A model generated the notes under the pieces. That model was not told the DNA's origin. It did no database searches and saw only the letters and a program-made list of their open reading frames with translations. 64,000 bases of DNA, taken from positions 3,317,501 through 3,381,500 of the forward strand of contig NZ_CP107968.1 of the NCBI RefSeq assembly GCF_036084755.1, in the 5' to 3' direction. The translations under genes and the position numbers were made by a program. The number at the start of each line of letters is the position of its first letter. Positions within the stretch are counted from its first letter, which is position 1. The stretch is from Streptomyces sp. NBC_00370. GTDB lineage: Bacteria > Actinomycetota > Actinomycetes > Streptomycetales > Streptomycetaceae. Shown here in pieces: positions 52,808 to 62,735 of this stretch.

Positions 52808-53485
52808 TCAGGCGTCCTGAAGGGTTCGCTTGGCCAGTTCGTACGCCGGGAGCATCGCGTCGTGCTCCGCGGAGTCGAGGCCACCGAGGTGCAGGACGAC
52901 GACGCCCTTCGGTGTGGCCAGGGCGAGGGCGCGTTCCTTCTTCGGGGCGTCGAGTGCGTCGCTGGTGTTGACGTACACGATCTCCGCCGCATCGAGGCCG
53001 TCCACCGTGAGGTCGGTGTAGGTCTCTTGGTCGCGGTGGGCCGCCTCTTCAGCGACGAACGCCTTCAGGTCCGCGCGGACGTCCGCGCTCTTCTCGCTGC
53101 CCGTCCAGACGCGCAGGAAGCCGATGTTGCCTGCGGGCTTGGCGTCGATCTCGCAGCTCAGCGTCACCGGACCCTGCGTCAGGGCGCCGAACTCACCGTC
53201 CGTGTCGACGGCCTCCGGCTGCCAGCCGGCCGCGAGGTCGAAGGTGACCGGCAGGGCGCACGGCGAGCCGGCGCCACCGACCGAACCGCCCTTCTTCGCG
53301 ACGGCGACGGCGCCGGCGTCCGCGCTCCCGGCGCTGTCCGCCTTCTTCGCCGGACTCGCGGCGGAGCCCGCCCGCTTGTCCTTCCCGGGCTCGCCCGAAC
53401 ACCCCGTCACGGCCGTCAGCAGCAGCGCCGCCGGCACCACCCCGAAGCCCACGCCCCGTATCAAGCCCCGCATCGCACTGCGCAC
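52808..53485 (-). CDS. secreted lipoprotein of unknown function
   Basis: The 225-residue protein has a lipoprotein signal with lipobox LTAVTGC (lipidated Cys near 29). A Lys/Ala/Gly linker leads to a domain of about 150 residues containing two Cys. The GTG start at 53485 has GGTGGGG upstream; an ATG four codons later is possible. It is convergent with the LLM gene. No catalytic motif is visible. Confidence 0.8.
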   Translation of the reverse strand: MRSAMRGLIRGVGFGVVPAALLLTAVTGCSGEPGKDKRAGSAASPAKKADSAGSADAGAVAVAKKGGSVGGAGSPCALPVTFDLAAGWQPEAVDTDGEFGALTQGPVTLSCEIDAKPAGNIGFLRVWTGSEKSADVRADLKAFVAEEAAHRDQETYTDLTVDGLDAAEIVYVNTSDALDAPKKERALALATPKGVVVLHLGGLDSAEHDAMLPAYELAKRTLQDA

Positions 53486-53528
53486 TTATGGATCCCCACC
53501 CGGTGAACGTCGTTGTGCTGTCGCGCAA

Positions 53529-54764
53529 TCATAGGGAGCGCGGCGAGACCCACGCGTCGTACACCCGCCGGCCGCCGCGCCACACCGTGGAGACCAGCGG
53601 GACGCCCGGCCGGTAGGCGAGGTGGACGTGGCTCGGGGCGTCGAGGAGCGTGAGGTCGGCGCGGGCGCCGGGGGTCAGGTGGCCGATGTCGGTGCGGCGC
53701 AGGGCCGCAGCGCCGCCTGCCGTCGCCGACCAGACCGCCTCGTCGGGGGTCATGCCCATGTCCCGTACGGCGAGCGCGACGCAGAACGGCATGGACGAGG
53801 TGAAGGACGAGCCCGGGTTGCAGTCCGTGGAGAGTGCGACGGTGGCCCCCGCTTCGAGCAGCCGGCGGGCGTCCGGCCAGGTGGCGCGGGTGGAGAACTC
53901 CGCGCCGGGGAGCAGCGTCGCGACCGTACGGCTGTGGGCGAGCGCGTCGATGTCCGCGTCCGTGAGGTGGGTGCAGTGGTCGGCCGACGCGGCGTCGAGT
54001 TCGACGGCGAGCTGGACGCCGGGGCCGTACGAGAGTTGGTTGGCGTGCACGCGGGGGTGCAGACCCTTGGCCTTGCCCGCGGTGAGGACCGCTCGGGCCT
54101 GGTCGCCGTCGAAGGCGCCCTTCTCGCAGAAGACGTCGATCCAACGGGCGTACGGGGCGCAGGAGTCGAGCATGTCGCCGGTGACCAGTGCGACGTAGGC
54201 CGCGGGGTCGTCGGTGTGCTCGGGCGGGACGATGTGGGCGCCGAGGTAGGTGACTTCGTCAGTGTGCCGGCCCGCGATGCGCAGGGCGCGCGACTCGTCG
54301 GCGACGGTCAGGCCGTACCCCGACTTGGTCTCCTGGGTGGTGGTGCCCTGGCGCAGCGCCTCGGCGATGTACCGCGCGACGTTGGCGTCGAGTGCGGCGT
54401 CGGACGCGGCGCGGGTGGCGGCGACGGTGGTGCGGATGCCGCCGGCCGAGTAGGCGCGGCCCGACATGCGGGCGTTGAACTCCTGGGTGCGGTCGCCGGC
54501 GAAGACGAGGTGGGAGTGGGAGTCGACGAAGCCGGGGAGCGCGGCCCTGCCGCCCGCGTCGAAGGCGTTGTCAGTGGCGGGTGCTTTGCTTGACTCACCG
54601 ACCCAGACGACGCGGTCGCCGTCGAAGACGACCGCCGCGTCCTGGATCAGACCGATGGGGGATCCGTCACCGAGGGAGGGGTCGTTGGTGACCAGGCTTG
54701 CGATGTTGGTGATGGCGGTTGTGCCGGTGTTCGGCACAGCCGTGGCCGGGCTCGGCTTGTTCAT
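53529..54764 (-). CDS. hutI: imidazolonepropionase
   Basis: The 411-residue metal-dependent amidohydrolase opens the imidazolone ring to give N-formimidoyl-L-glutamate, the third step of histidine breakdown. Metal and substrate motifs are clear: [21 protein letters not shown] near 154, [10 protein letters not shown] and STDCNPGSS. It is the last gene of hutU-M20-hutF-hutI, 17 bases after hutF. Confidence 0.95.
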   Translation of the reverse strand: MNKPSPATAVPNTGTTAITNIASLVTNDPSLGDGSPIGLIQDAAVVFDGDRVVWVGESSKAPATDNAFDAGGRAALPGFVDSHSHLVFAGDRTQEFNARMSGRAYSAGGIRTTVAATRAASDAALDANVARYIAEALRQGTTTQETKSGYGLTVADESRALRIAGRHTDEVTYLGAHIVPPEHTDDPAAYVALVTGDMLDSCAPYARWIDVFCEKGAFDGDQARAVLTAGKAKGLHPRVHANQLSYGPGVQLAVELDAASADHCTHLTDADIDALAHSRTVATLLPGAEFSTRATWPDARRLLEAGATVALSTDCNPGSSFTSSMPFCVALAVRDMGMTPDEAVWSATAGGAAALRRTDIGHLTPGARADLTLLDAPSHVHLAYRPGVPLVSTVWRGGRRVYDAWVSPRSL

Positions 54765-54781
54765 GTCGGGGGTTCGCTCCT

Positions 54782-56215
54782 TCAGCCTCGTAGCGCGGCG
54801 ATCGACTCCGCCAGCGCCCTCGGCACATCGGGTACGAGCGCGTGGGCACCGTCCCGTACGACATGACGGCCGCCGACGACCGTATGGCGCACGTCGGCCG
54901 CTGACGCGGCGAATACGGCTGTCTCCGCACCGAGCCGGGGCAGTGGCCCCGCTGTTCTGACGGAGTCCAGCGCGACGGTGACGAGGTCAGCGAGGGCGCC
55001 CTGTTCGATACGGCCTGCCTCGGGCCAGCCGAGCGCTTCGTGACCGTTGGCGGTCGCGGCGTTGACCAGGGCCGCCGCCGTCCAGTGGCCTCGGCTGCGG
55101 GAGCGCAGGCGCTCGTTGAGTTCGAGGGCGCGGGCCTCCTCGAAGAGGTCGATGACGGCGTGGCTGTCGCTGCCGAGCGAGAGCGGCGAGCCCGCGTGCT
55201 GGAGGCGGGCGGCCGGGCCGATGCCGTCGGCCAGGTCGCGTTCGGTGGTGGGGCACATGCAGGTGCCGGTGCGGGTCGACCCCAGCAGGGCGATGTCGTC
55301 GTCGGTGAGATGGGTGTTGTGGATGCCCGTGGTGCGGGCGCCGAGTACGCCGTGGTCGGCGAGGAGACGGGTGGGGGTGCAGCCGTGTACGGAGAGACAG
55401 GCGTCGTTCTCGGCGGTCTGCTCGGACAGATGGACGTGCAGCGGCGCCTGCCGCTGCCCGGCCCATTCGGCGACGGTGGCCAGCTGTTCGGCGGGCACGG
55501 CGCGTACGGAGTGGATGGCCGCGCCGATCCTGGCGTGGTCCGCCCCCTTGAGTGCGGAAGTCCGCTCGGCCCAGGCCGTGGCGGAGCCGTCGGAGAAGCG
55601 GATCTGGTGGCGGTCCGGCGGTGCGCCGCCGCGCCGCTCGGTGATGCCGGACGCGAGATAGGCGGTGTCGAGCAGGGTGATACGGATGCCGGCCTCGCCG
55701 GCGGCGGCGATCAGGGCCTCCCCCATGGCGTTCGGGTTGTCGTAGGGCGTGCCGTCCGGCGCGTGGTGGAGATAGTGGAACTCTCCGACGGCCGCGATGC
55801 CGGCCAGCGCCATCTCGGCGTACACAGCGCGGGCGAGCGCGTGGTACGTGTCGGGGGTGAGCCGGCCGGCGATGCGGTACATGACGTCGCGCCAGGTCCA
55901 GAAGGTGCCGGAGCCGACCTGGGCCGTGGAGCGCAGGGCGCGGTGGAAGGCGTGCGAGTGCGTGTTGGCGAGGCCGGGCAGGGTCAGTCCGCGCAGCGCC
56001 GTCGCGCCGGGCGGCGGGGTCTCGACGCCGGTGCGGATCTCGCTGATCCGGCCGTCGGCGACCTCGACCGCCACCCCGGGTTCGACGTGGTTGTCGAGCC
56101 AGGCGTGCTCCAGCCAGTAGACGGCGCCGGGCGCGCGCCCGGCTCCCCCGGGCTGTGGTTCCTGCGATGTCTGTGGTTCCTCGGCTGCCTGCGGCGCCTG
56201 CGGTGGCTGTGTCAT
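54782..56215 (-). CDS. hutF: formimidoylglutamate deiminase
   Basis: The 477-residue amidohydrolase converts N-formimidoyl-glutamate to N-formylglutamate and ammonia. Typical blocks are [17 protein letters not shown] near 75, [13 protein letters not shown] near 143, [12 protein letters not shown] and [16 protein letters not shown]. The ATG at 56215 overlaps the stop of the M20 gene by four bases. The product would need a formylglutamate hydrolase, for which no HutG is present here. Confidence 0.93.
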   Translation of the reverse strand: MTQPPQAPQAAEEPQTSQEPQPGGAGRAPGAVYWLEHAWLDNHVEPGVAVEVADGRISEIRTGVETPPPGATALRGLTLPGLANTHSHAFHRALRSTAQVGSGTFWTWRDVMYRIAGRLTPDTYHALARAVYAEMALAGIAAVGEFHYLHHAPDGTPYDNPNAMGEALIAAAGEAGIRITLLDTAYLASGITERRGGAPPDRHQIRFSDGSATAWAERTSALKGADHARIGAAIHSVRAVPAEQLATVAEWAGQRQAPLHVHLSEQTAENDACLSVHGCTPTRLLADHGVLGARTTGIHNTHLTDDDIALLGSTRTGTCMCPTTERDLADGIGPAARLQHAGSPLSLGSDSHAVIDLFEEARALELNERLRSRSRGHWTAAALVNAATANGHEALGWPEAGRIEQGALADLVTVALDSVRTAGPLPRLGAETAVFAASAADVRHTVVGGRHVVRDGAHALVPDVPRALAESIAALRG

Positions 56216-57471
56216 CCGCACGCCAGTCCTTCCAGTACGTCGGCGAGTGCCAGGACCCCCGCGGCGCAGTCGTCCTCCTCGGCCGATTCGGCCGGGGAGT
56301 GCGAGACACCGGTGGGGTTGCGTACGAACAGCATGGCGGTGGGGATCGATCCGGACAAAATACCCGCGTCGTGTCCCGCGCCGGTCGGCAGGACGGGCAC
56401 GGGACGGGCGTCGGTGCCCAGCAGCCTCGCCAGTTCCTCGCGCAGGGCGTGGTCGAAGTCGACCACGGGGGTGAACGACTCCCGTACGACGCTCAGCTCG
56501 ATACCGGCGGCCTCGGCGCTCTCCCGGGCGGCGGCCTCGATACCGGCGACGACCATGTCCAGCGACGCCTGGTCGGCGGCGCGGGAGTCCAGCCAGCCAC
56601 GGACGAGGGAAGGGATGGCGTTGACGCCGTTGGGTTCGACGGAGACCTTCCCGAAGGTGGCGAGGGCGCCGACGATCGCCGCCTCGCGGCGGGCGGCGAG
56701 CACGGTCTCGGCGTAGCTCAGCATCGGGTCGCGGCGGTCGGCGAGGCGGGTGGTGCCCGCGTGGTTGGCCTCGCCCCGGAAGTCGAACCGCCAGCGGCCG
56801 TGCGGCCAGATCGCCGAGGCGACCCCGACGGCGTCGCCCGACAGGTCGAGGGCGCGCCCCTGCTCGACGTGCAGCTCGACGAACGCGCCGATGCGGGCCA
56901 GCCGTTCGGGGTCCGCGCCGATGGCGGCCGGGTCGTGTCCTGCGGCTTCCATGGCCTGCGGCAGGGTGACGCCGTCGGCGTCGCGCAGGGCGTGCGCCTG
57001 GTCGAGGGTGAGCTGCCCGGCGGTCAGGCGTGAGCCGACGCAGGCCAGGCCGAAGCGCGCGCCTTCCTCGTCGCCGAAGTTGGCGATGGCGAGCGGCTTG
57101 CTGAACGTCGCTTCCCTGGCGCGCAGTTCGTCCAGCGCGGCGAAGGAGGAGACGACACCGAGCGGGCCGTCGAAGGCGCCGCCGTCGGGTACGGAGTCCA
57201 AGTGCGAGCCGGTCGCGACGGCGTCACCGGCCAGGGGGTCGCCGAGCCAGGCCCACTGGTTGCCGTTGCGGTCCAGCTCGTAGGCCAGCCCGCGCAGTTC
57301 GGCCTGTTCGCGGAACCAGGCGCGGCAGTCGGTGTCGGCCGGGGTCCAGGCGTAGCGGCGGTAGCCGTGCGAGCCGGAGTCCCGGCCGACCGGGGCCAGT
57401 TCGCGCCACATCTGCTGGAAGGAGGGCACATTCGGAGAGGGGGTCACGCTCGGGGCGGAGGGCACGCTCAT
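56212..57471 (-). CDS. M20-family amidohydrolase (annotated type: allantoate amidohydrolase)
   Basis: The 419-residue protein has the M20 di-metal ligands: His and Asp in [15 protein letters not shown] near 90, the Glu pair in [11 protein letters not shown] near 130, and His in ELHVEQG near 196. Similar genes are named allantoate amidohydrolase or N-carbamoyl-amino acid hydrolase. Here it is coupled by 4-base overlaps to hutU upstream and hutF downstream. A role in histidine breakdown, perhaps on N-formylglutamate, is more likely than purine breakdown. Confidence 0.88.
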   Translation of the reverse strand: MSVPSAPSVTPSPNVPSFQQMWRELAPVGRDSGSHGYRRYAWTPADTDCRAWFREQAELRGLAYELDRNGNQWAWLGDPLAGDAVATGSHLDSVPDGGAFDGPLGVVSSFAALDELRAREATFSKPLAIANFGDEEGARFGLACVGSRLTAGQLTLDQAHALRDADGVTLPQAMEAAGHDPAAIGADPERLARIGAFVELHVEQGRALDLSGDAVGVASAIWPHGRWRFDFRGEANHAGTTRLADRRDPMLSYAETVLAARREAAIVGALATFGKVSVEPNGVNAIPSLVRGWLDSRAADQASLDMVVAGIEAAARESAEAAGIELSVVRESFTPVVDFDHALREELARLLGTDARPVPVLPTGAGHDAGILSGSIPTAMLFVRNPTGVSHSPAESAEEDDCAAGVLALADVLEGLACG

Positions 57472-59147
57472 GCCGGGTCCTCCTCGCGCATCGGGACGCG
57501 GACGCCACGCTCGTCGGCGACGCGCTCGGCGATCTCGTACCCGGCGTCGACATGGCGGATGACGCCCATGCCGGGGTCGTTGGTCAGGACGCGGCGGATC
57601 TTCTCGCCCGCCAGGGCCGTGCCGTCGGCGACCGTGACCTGTCCCGCGTGGATGGAGCGGCCCATGCCGACCCCGCCGCCGTGGTGGATCGAGACCCAGG
57701 AGGCGCCGGACGCCACATTGACCATGGCGTTGAGCAGCGGCCAGTCGGCGATGGCGTCGGAGCCGTCCAGCATGGCTTCGGTCTCGCGGTACGGGGAGGC
57801 GACGGAGCCCGCGTCGAGGTGGTCGCGGCCGATGACGACCGGCGCGGCCAGCTCGCCACTCGCGACCATGTCGTTGAACCGCTCGCCCGCCTTGTCGCGC
57901 TCGCCGTAGCCGAGCCAGCAGATCCGGGCCGGCAGGCCCTGGAAGTGGACCCGCTCGCCGGCCATCTTGATCCAGCGGTGCAGGGACTCGTTCTGCGCGG
58001 AGTCGCCCGCAGGGAACAGTTCCAGGATCGCCTGGTCCGTCTTGTGGATGTCCGACGCCTCGCCGGACAGGGCGGCCCAGCGGAAGGGGCCCTTGCCCTC
58101 GCTGAACAGCGGCCTGATGTAGGCGGGGACAAAGCCGGGGAAGGCGAAGGCGCGCTCGTAACCGGCCAGTTGGGCCTCGCCCCGGATGGAGTTGCCGTAG
58201 TCGAAGACCTCGGCGCCCGCGTCCATGAAGCCGACCATCGCCTCCACGTGCCGGGCCATCGACTCGCGGGCCCGCGTGGTGAAGTCGGCGGGCTTCTCCG
58301 CCGCGTAAGCGGCCATGTCGTCGAAGTCGACGCCGAGCGGCAGATAGGCGAGCGGGTCGTGCGCCGACGTCTGGTCGGTGACGATGTCGACGGGGGCGCC
58401 TTCGGCGAGCATCCGGGGCAGCAGCTCCGCCGCGTTGCCGAGCAGCCCGATGGAGAGCGGCCTGCGGGCGTCGCGTGCCTCGACGGCGAGCTGGAGCGCC
58501 TGCTCCAGGCTGTCGGCCCGTACGTCGAGGAAGCGGTGCTCGATCCGGCGCTCGATGGCGCGCGGGTCGCAGTCGATACAGATGACGACGCCGTCGTTCA
58601 TGGTCACGGCCAGCGGCTGCGCGCCGCCCATGCCGCCGAGCCCCGCGGTGAGGGTGATCGTGCCGGCGAGGGTCCCGCCGAACCGCTTGGCTGCGACGGC
58701 CGCGAACGTCTCGTAGGTGCCCTGGAGGATGCCCTGGGTGCCGATGTAGATCCAGGAGCCGGCCGTCATCTGGCCGTACATGGTGAGGCCGAGGGCTTCG
58801 AGGCGGCGGAACTCCTCCCAGTTCGCCCAGTCGCCGACCAGGTTCGAGTTGGCGATGAGCACCCGGGGCGCCCACTCGTGAGTTTGCAGCACACCCACCG
58901 GACGGCCGGACTGGACGAGCATCGTCTCGTCCTGCTTCAGCGTGCGCAGCGTACGGACCATCGCGTCGAACGAGCGCCAGTCGCGGGCCGCCTTGCCCGT
59001 GCCGCCGTACACGACGAGCTTGTCGGGATGTTCGGCGACCTCGGGGTCGAGGTTGTTCTGGAGCATCCGCAGAGCGGCTTCCTGCGGCCATCCCAGGGCG
59101 CTCAGTTCCGTACCGCGCGGGGCCCGTACGGGGCGGGGACCTGACAT
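57468..59147 (-). CDS. hutU: urocanate hydratase
   Basis: The 559-residue enzyme adds water to urocanate using tightly bound NAD as electrophile. It is full length. The family blocks are clear ([34 protein letters not shown], and the Cys-containing [15 protein letters not shown]). The ATG at 59147 has GGAGG upstream. It is the first gene of the operon and is read from the promoter at 59191-59219. No histidine ammonia-lyase lies in the window. Confidence 0.97.
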   Translation of the reverse strand: MSGPRPVRAPRGTELSALGWPQEAALRMLQNNLDPEVAEHPDKLVVYGGTGKAARDWRSFDAMVRTLRTLKQDETMLVQSGRPVGVLQTHEWAPRVLIANSNLVGDWANWEEFRRLEALGLTMYGQMTAGSWIYIGTQGILQGTYETFAAVAAKRFGGTLAGTITLTAGLGGMGGAQPLAVTMNDGVVICIDCDPRAIERRIEHRFLDVRADSLEQALQLAVEARDARRPLSIGLLGNAAELLPRMLAEGAPVDIVTDQTSAHDPLAYLPLGVDFDDMAAYAAEKPADFTTRARESMARHVEAMVGFMDAGAEVFDYGNSIRGEAQLAGYERAFAFPGFVPAYIRPLFSEGKGPFRWAALSGEASDIHKTDQAILELFPAGDSAQNESLHRWIKMAGERVHFQGLPARICWLGYGERDKAGERFNDMVASGELAAPVVIGRDHLDAGSVASPYRETEAMLDGSDAIADWPLLNAMVNVASGASWVSIHHGGGVGMGRSIHAGQVTVADGTALAGEKIRRVLTNDPGMGVIRHVDAGYEIAERVADERGVRVPMREEDPA

Positions 59148-59190
59148 GGCGATGCCTCCTCCAGGATGGAATGTTCAGCTGTTCATTCAC

Positions 59191-59219
59191 ATCCTTGCCG
59201 CTTGAATAGTTGTAGTCAA
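59191..59219 (-). promoter_or_regulatory. hut operon promoter with overlapping dyad
   Basis: The minus strand has TTGACT (59214-59219), a 17-bp spacer and AAGGAT (59191-59196). A dyad TTGA-N10-TCAA (59202-59219) with GTTG-N4-CAAC inside overlaps the -35. It may bind a hut repressor or the regulator of the divergent gene. Confidence 0.6.
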
Positions 59220-59251
59220 CAGCGGCCGCGGCCATCAGGGATGATTGGGTC

Positions 59252-60619
59252 ATGCACTCGAACACCGCAGAACCCGCAGCCCACCACGCCACAGCCGCCG
59301 CAGCCCGCCGCGACCTGGCCGTGCGCGCCGCGGTCGAACAAGGCCTGATCAACGATGCCGAGCCGGTCGTCGCCCTGCTGGACGTGGCGGGGGTACGCGC
59401 GTCGGCCGACGCGCTCCGTACGGCCTTCGCCGACGCGACCGCCGAGGGCACGGCCGTCCTGCACGCCTTCGCCGTGAAGGCGGCCCCGCTCGTGCCCGTA
59501 CTGCGGCTGCTCGACCGGCAGGGCATCGGCGCCGAGGTCGCGAGCCCCGGCGAGCTGGCCCTCGCCCGCGCGGCCGGCGTCCCGCCGCGGCGCACCGTGC
59601 TCGACTCCCCCGCCAAGACCCTCGGCGAGCTGCGCGAAGCCCTCGCGCTCGGCATCGCGGTCAACGCCGACAACCCGCAGGAGCTGGCCAGGCTCGACGG
59701 TCTCGTCAGCTCGGCCGCCACCCGCTCCCCGCTCGGCCTGCGGGTCAACCCGCAGACCGGCGGCGGCTCCATCGGCGCGCTGTCCACGGCGACCGCGACG
59801 TCCAAGTTCGGCGTAGCGCTGCGCGACGAGGGCGCCCGCGCCTGGGTCCTGCGGGCCTTCGCCGAGCGGCCCTGGCTGTCCCGGCTGCACATCCACTCCG
59901 GCTCCCAGGGCGTCGCGTTCGCCCGCATGGCGCAGGGCGTGCGCGAGGTGTACGAGCTGGCCGAGGAGATCAACGCGGCGGCGGGCCGCCGGCAGATCGA
60001 CACCCTCGACATCGGCGGCGGCCTCCCGGTCAACTTCGCCTCCGACGAGGAGACGCCGACCTACGCCGACTACGCCCGGCTGCTGAAGGAGACCGTCCCC
60101 GGGCTGTTCGACGGCCGGTACGGGCTCGTCACCGAGTTCGGCCGCTCCCTGCTCGCCAAGCACGGCACCGTCCTCGCCCGCGTCGAGTACACCAAGTCGG
60201 CGGGCGGCCGGCCGATCGCCGTCACCCACGCGGGCGCGCAGATCGCCACCCGCACCGTCTACGACCCGGCCTCCTGGCCGCTGCGCATCGCCCCGTACGA
60301 CGCGAAGGGCCGGCCCAGGACGGGCGCGGCCGTGGCGCAGGACGTCGCGGGCCCCGCCTGCTTCGCCGGCGATCTGCTCGCCGAGAACCGGGAGCTGCCG
60401 CTGCTGGCGCAGGGCGATCTCGTGGCGGCCCTCGACACCGGCGCGTACTACTTCTCGAACCACTACGCGTACAACAGCCTTGCCAGGCCCGGTATCTACG
60501 GCTTCAGCACGGCGCAGGACGGGTCGGTGCGGTTCGCCACCGTACGGGCGGCGCAGACGGTCGCCGAGATCGTGGCGGAATCGGGCGGCGCGCTGGCGGA
60601 CGCCCTGCTGACGGACTGA
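59252..60619 (+). CDS. group III PLP-dependent decarboxylase, DapDC/ornithine type
   Basis: The 455-residue protein has an alanine-racemase-like barrel with the PLP lysine in HAFAVKAAPL near 73. The HIHSGSQG motif lies near 213 and GGGLPVNF near 254. The C-terminal cysteine block ACFAGDLLAENREL is near 370, with GAYYFSNHYAYNS near 400. This is the diaminopimelate/ornithine/arginine decarboxylase fold, but it departs from LysA at several signatures, so substrate is uncertain. It is divergent from hutU and may share its control region. Confidence 0.82.
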   Translation: MHSNTAEPAAHHATAAAARRDLAVRAAVEQGLINDAEPVVALLDVAGVRASADALRTAFADATAEGTAVLHAFAVKAAPLVPVLRLLDRQGIGAEVASPGELALARAAGVPPRRTVLDSPAKTLGELREALALGIAVNADNPQELARLDGLVSSAATRSPLGLRVNPQTGGGSIGALSTATATSKFGVALRDEGARAWVLRAFAERPWLSRLHIHSGSQGVAFARMAQGVREVYELAEEINAAAGRRQIDTLDIGGGLPVNFASDEETPTYADYARLLKETVPGLFDGRYGLVTEFGRSLLAKHGTVLARVEYTKSAGGRPIAVTHAGAQIATRTVYDPASWPLRIAPYDAKGRPRTGAAVAQDVAGPACFAGDLLAENRELPLLAQGDLVAALDTGAYYFSNHYAYNSLARPGIYGFSTAQDGSVRFATVRAAQTVAEIVAESGGALADALLTD

Positions 60620-60664
60620 CCCCCTCCGGAACAGACCGGGCGCGCCCGGAACACCCCCGGCCTC

Positions 60665-60707
60665 GGGACATGCGCGGGGCGGACTTTATCTCCTAAGCGC
60701 ATGTTCC
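60665..60707. terminator. hairpin between the decarboxylase and roadblock operon
   Basis: GGGACATGCGC (60665-60675) pairs with GCGCATGTTCC (60697-60707) with one G-U, around a 21-base loop. It probably ends decarboxylase transcripts. The symmetric sequence could instead be an operator for the next operon. Confidence 0.45.
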
Positions 60708-60815
60708 GATGGAAAATGCCACAACTTCCTCTCCCCTTGCGAACGTTGCGTAATCTCACGGTCACAGCTCCGTACGACTGTGCGCCTGCGCGACCGACTT
60801 GGGAGGGGAGTCCGC

Positions 60816-61238
60816 GTGCCCGGAATCGACGCATGCCTGGAAGAGGCCATGGGCCTGCCGGGGGCGCGCGGAGCGGCCGTCGTCGACTGGACGAGCGGCC
60901 TCGCGCTCGGCACCGTGGGGGAATCCCCCAACGGCGACCACGAGGCCACGGCGGCCGAGACGGCCGAACTGGCCAGGGCCGCCGCCGAGTACACCGCGTT
61001 CGCGCCGCTCCCCTCGCTCCACCAGCCTGACCGGGGCGCGGCGGCCGACGGCGACAAGGGACCGCCGGTCGAGGACCTGATCGTCACGACCCGCACGGGC
61101 TACCACATCCTGTGCTTCGTCGAGACGACGTTCGACAGCAGTGTGTTCCTGCACCTCTGGCTCGACCGGGACACGGGCAATCTCGCCCTGGCCAGGCTGC
61201 GGTTGCAGCAGCTCGCCGAACGGATGGTGCTCGGATGA
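60816..61238 (+). CDS. roadblock/LC7-like protein, paralogue A
   Basis: The 140-residue protein starts at a GTG with GGGAGGGGAG upstream. GARGAAVVDWTSGLALGTVGE and EDLIVTTRTGYHIL, with the closing LARLRLQQLAERM, match the protein at 62736 in order and spacing. The two are therefore paralogues of a small alpha/beta fold like roadblock proteins. An insertion at about 65-88 is specific to this copy. It overlaps the next gene by four bases. Confidence 0.75.
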   Translation: MPGIDACLEEAMGLPGARGAAVVDWTSGLALGTVGESPNGDHEATAAETAELARAAAEYTAFAPLPSLHQPDRGAAADGDKGPPVEDLIVTTRTGYHILCFVETTFDSSVFLHLWLDRDTGNLALARLRLQQLAERMVLG

Positions 61239-62074
61239 CCCCGAACACCGCAAGCCCGAACACCGCCGCCGCGCCGAACACCGCAGCGCCGAACACCTCG
61301 ACGGCCACGGCAAGTTCCACCGTCTCCCCCATGCTCCTGCGGCTCGCGGACGAGCGGGCCACCGGCGCGCTGCTGCGCGACCACGGCACGCTCTATCTCG
61401 TCGACGGACTCGTCGTCCACGCCGAGAGCCCGTCGGCGCCCGGTATCGACGTCCTGCTGACCGCGGGCGGGCGGCTCGCCCGGTCGGGCTGGGAAGAGGC
61501 GGTCGACCAGGCGGGCGCCCGCCGCGAGGTCGGCAGATATCTCGTCGACAGCGGCCGGATCGGCGGCGGCGAGCTGGAGATCTGCCATCTCGGCGCGCTC
61601 TTCGACGCGGCGTTCTTCGCGCTCGCGCCGGGCAGCGGACCCACCAGGTTCCGCTACGGCGTCGCGCACTGGATGGGTACGGTACGGCCCGTGGCGGCCG
61701 CCGCCGTCGAACGCGAGACGCTGCGCCGCCGCGAACTCCTCGACCAGGTCTGGCCGTACGCGGCCGTCGACACCGCACCCGTCGTGGCGCGCGGCCCCGC
61801 CCCCGGGCAGCTGGTCACCCGCAGGCAGCGCGCCCTGCTGGAGCTGGCCGACGGGGTGCGGACCCCGGCGGCCATCGCCTGGACGCTGGGCAGGCCGGCC
61901 TTCCACACCCTCCTCGACGTACGCAGGCTGGCGGCGGCCGGTCTGGTCGACACTCCCGACGAACCGGTGACCACCTCACCGGGGACGGTTCCCTCCTGGG
62001 TCGCGACGCTCTCCGCCGACCCGGACATCGCCCTGTTACGCCGGCTACGCGACGCCCTGGAGGCAAGCCTGTGA
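61235..62074 (+). CDS. DUF4388-like protein with winged-helix C-terminus
   Basis: The 279-residue protein begins with a Thr/Asn/Pro-rich stretch containing repeated PNTA units. A segment like the DUF4388/PATAN domain follows (ERATGALLRDHGTLYLVDGLVVHAES). Residues about 195-250 look like a helix-turn-helix (RRQRALLELADGVRTPAAIAWTL and VRRLAAAGLVDTP). Such proteins often work with roadblock proteins in two-component and gliding-type systems. The ATG overlaps the upstream stop. Confidence 0.65.
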   Translation: MTPNTASPNTAAAPNTAAPNTSTATASSTVSPMLLRLADERATGALLRDHGTLYLVDGLVVHAESPSAPGIDVLLTAGGRLARSGWEEAVDQAGARREVGRYLVDSGRIGGGELEICHLGALFDAAFFALAPGSGPTRFRYGVAHWMGTVRPVAAAAVERETLRRRELLDQVWPYAAVDTAPVVARGPAPGQLVTRRQRALLELADGVRTPAAIAWTLGRPAFHTLLDVRRLAAAGLVDTPDEPVTTSPGTVPSWVATLSADPDIALLRRLRDALEASL

Positions 62075-62184
62075 CCGCCCGCCCCGATGACACGGCGTGT
62101 CCCCCCGACCCGGCGAGCCCCAAGGACCCCGCATGCTCCAAGGACCCGGCATGCCCCGCCGAAACAGCAGCGACGCCGTCATGA
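62071..62184 (+). CDS. possible 37-residue coupling ORF
   Basis: A GTG overlapping the previous stop (GTGA) opens a 37-codon frame. Its TGA overlaps an ATG at 62181 in frame with the next roadblock gene. The peptide is repetitive (KDPACSKDPACP) and has no family. It may only carry ribosomes across the gap, or be chance in a GC-rich sequence. Confidence 0.25.
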   Translation: MTARPDDTACPPDPASPKDPACSKDPACPAETAATPS

Positions 62185-62222
62185 GGCGCACCCTGCGGCA
62201 GCGTGCCGAGAGGAGACAGCTG

Positions 62223-62615
62223 ATGACCGCGGAAGCCGACGTACTCGGCGAACTGAGACGGCTGAGGGCCCGGCTCCCCCAGCTCACCGGCGCACTCGCG
62301 GCGAGCGCCGACGGCCTCGTACTCGCCCAGGAGACGGCCGGCACCGAGGCCGAGAGCGTGGCCGCGCTGACCGCGGCGGCCCTGGGCGTCGCGCAGCGGC
62401 TGACCGAGACCACGGGACAGGGCGGCTTCCGCGAGCTGCTCGTCCGTGGCGAGCTGGGTTACGTCGCCACGTACGCGGCGGGCTCGACGGCGGTCCTGAC
62501 GCTCCTGGCCGAGCCACGCATCAATGTGGGCCGGCTCCATCTGGAGGCCCGCAGGTCGAGCGCCCGCATCGGCGAGCTGGTCGACGGCGCCCTCGACCGA
62601 TTGGAGAACGCCTGA
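62223..62615 (+). CDS. roadblock/LC7 (MglB-like) protein
   Basis: The 130-residue protein has a clear roadblock core: ALAASADGLVLAQETAG near 21-37, AALTAAALGVAQRL and LLVRGELGYVATYAAGSTAVLTLLA. I chose the ATG at 62223, which has GAGGAG upstream; an in-frame ATG at 62181 overlapping the small ORF is possible. In MglB and CvnB, this fold regulates a small GTPase. None is encoded here. Confidence 0.8.
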   Translation: MTAEADVLGELRRLRARLPQLTGALAASADGLVLAQETAGTEAESVAALTAAALGVAQRLTETTGQGGFRELLVRGELGYVATYAAGSTAVLTLLAEPRINVGRLHLEARRSSARIGELVDGALDRLENA

Positions 62616-62735
62616 CCCATGACTCCTCCCGCCCCACCGACACCCTCCACGCCCTCCCAACCCCCCGCGTCAGCTCCCACCCGAACAGCCCGGCCGTCCC
62701 GGGCATCCACCAGACGGAAAGGCAGTGCGACATTC

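Noticed and set aside
57472-60033. Long N-terminal extension of the M20 gene across hutU and the decarboxylase
   Set aside because: The extra frame overlaps two real genes. The true start at 57471 overlaps the hutU stop and begins the conserved region.
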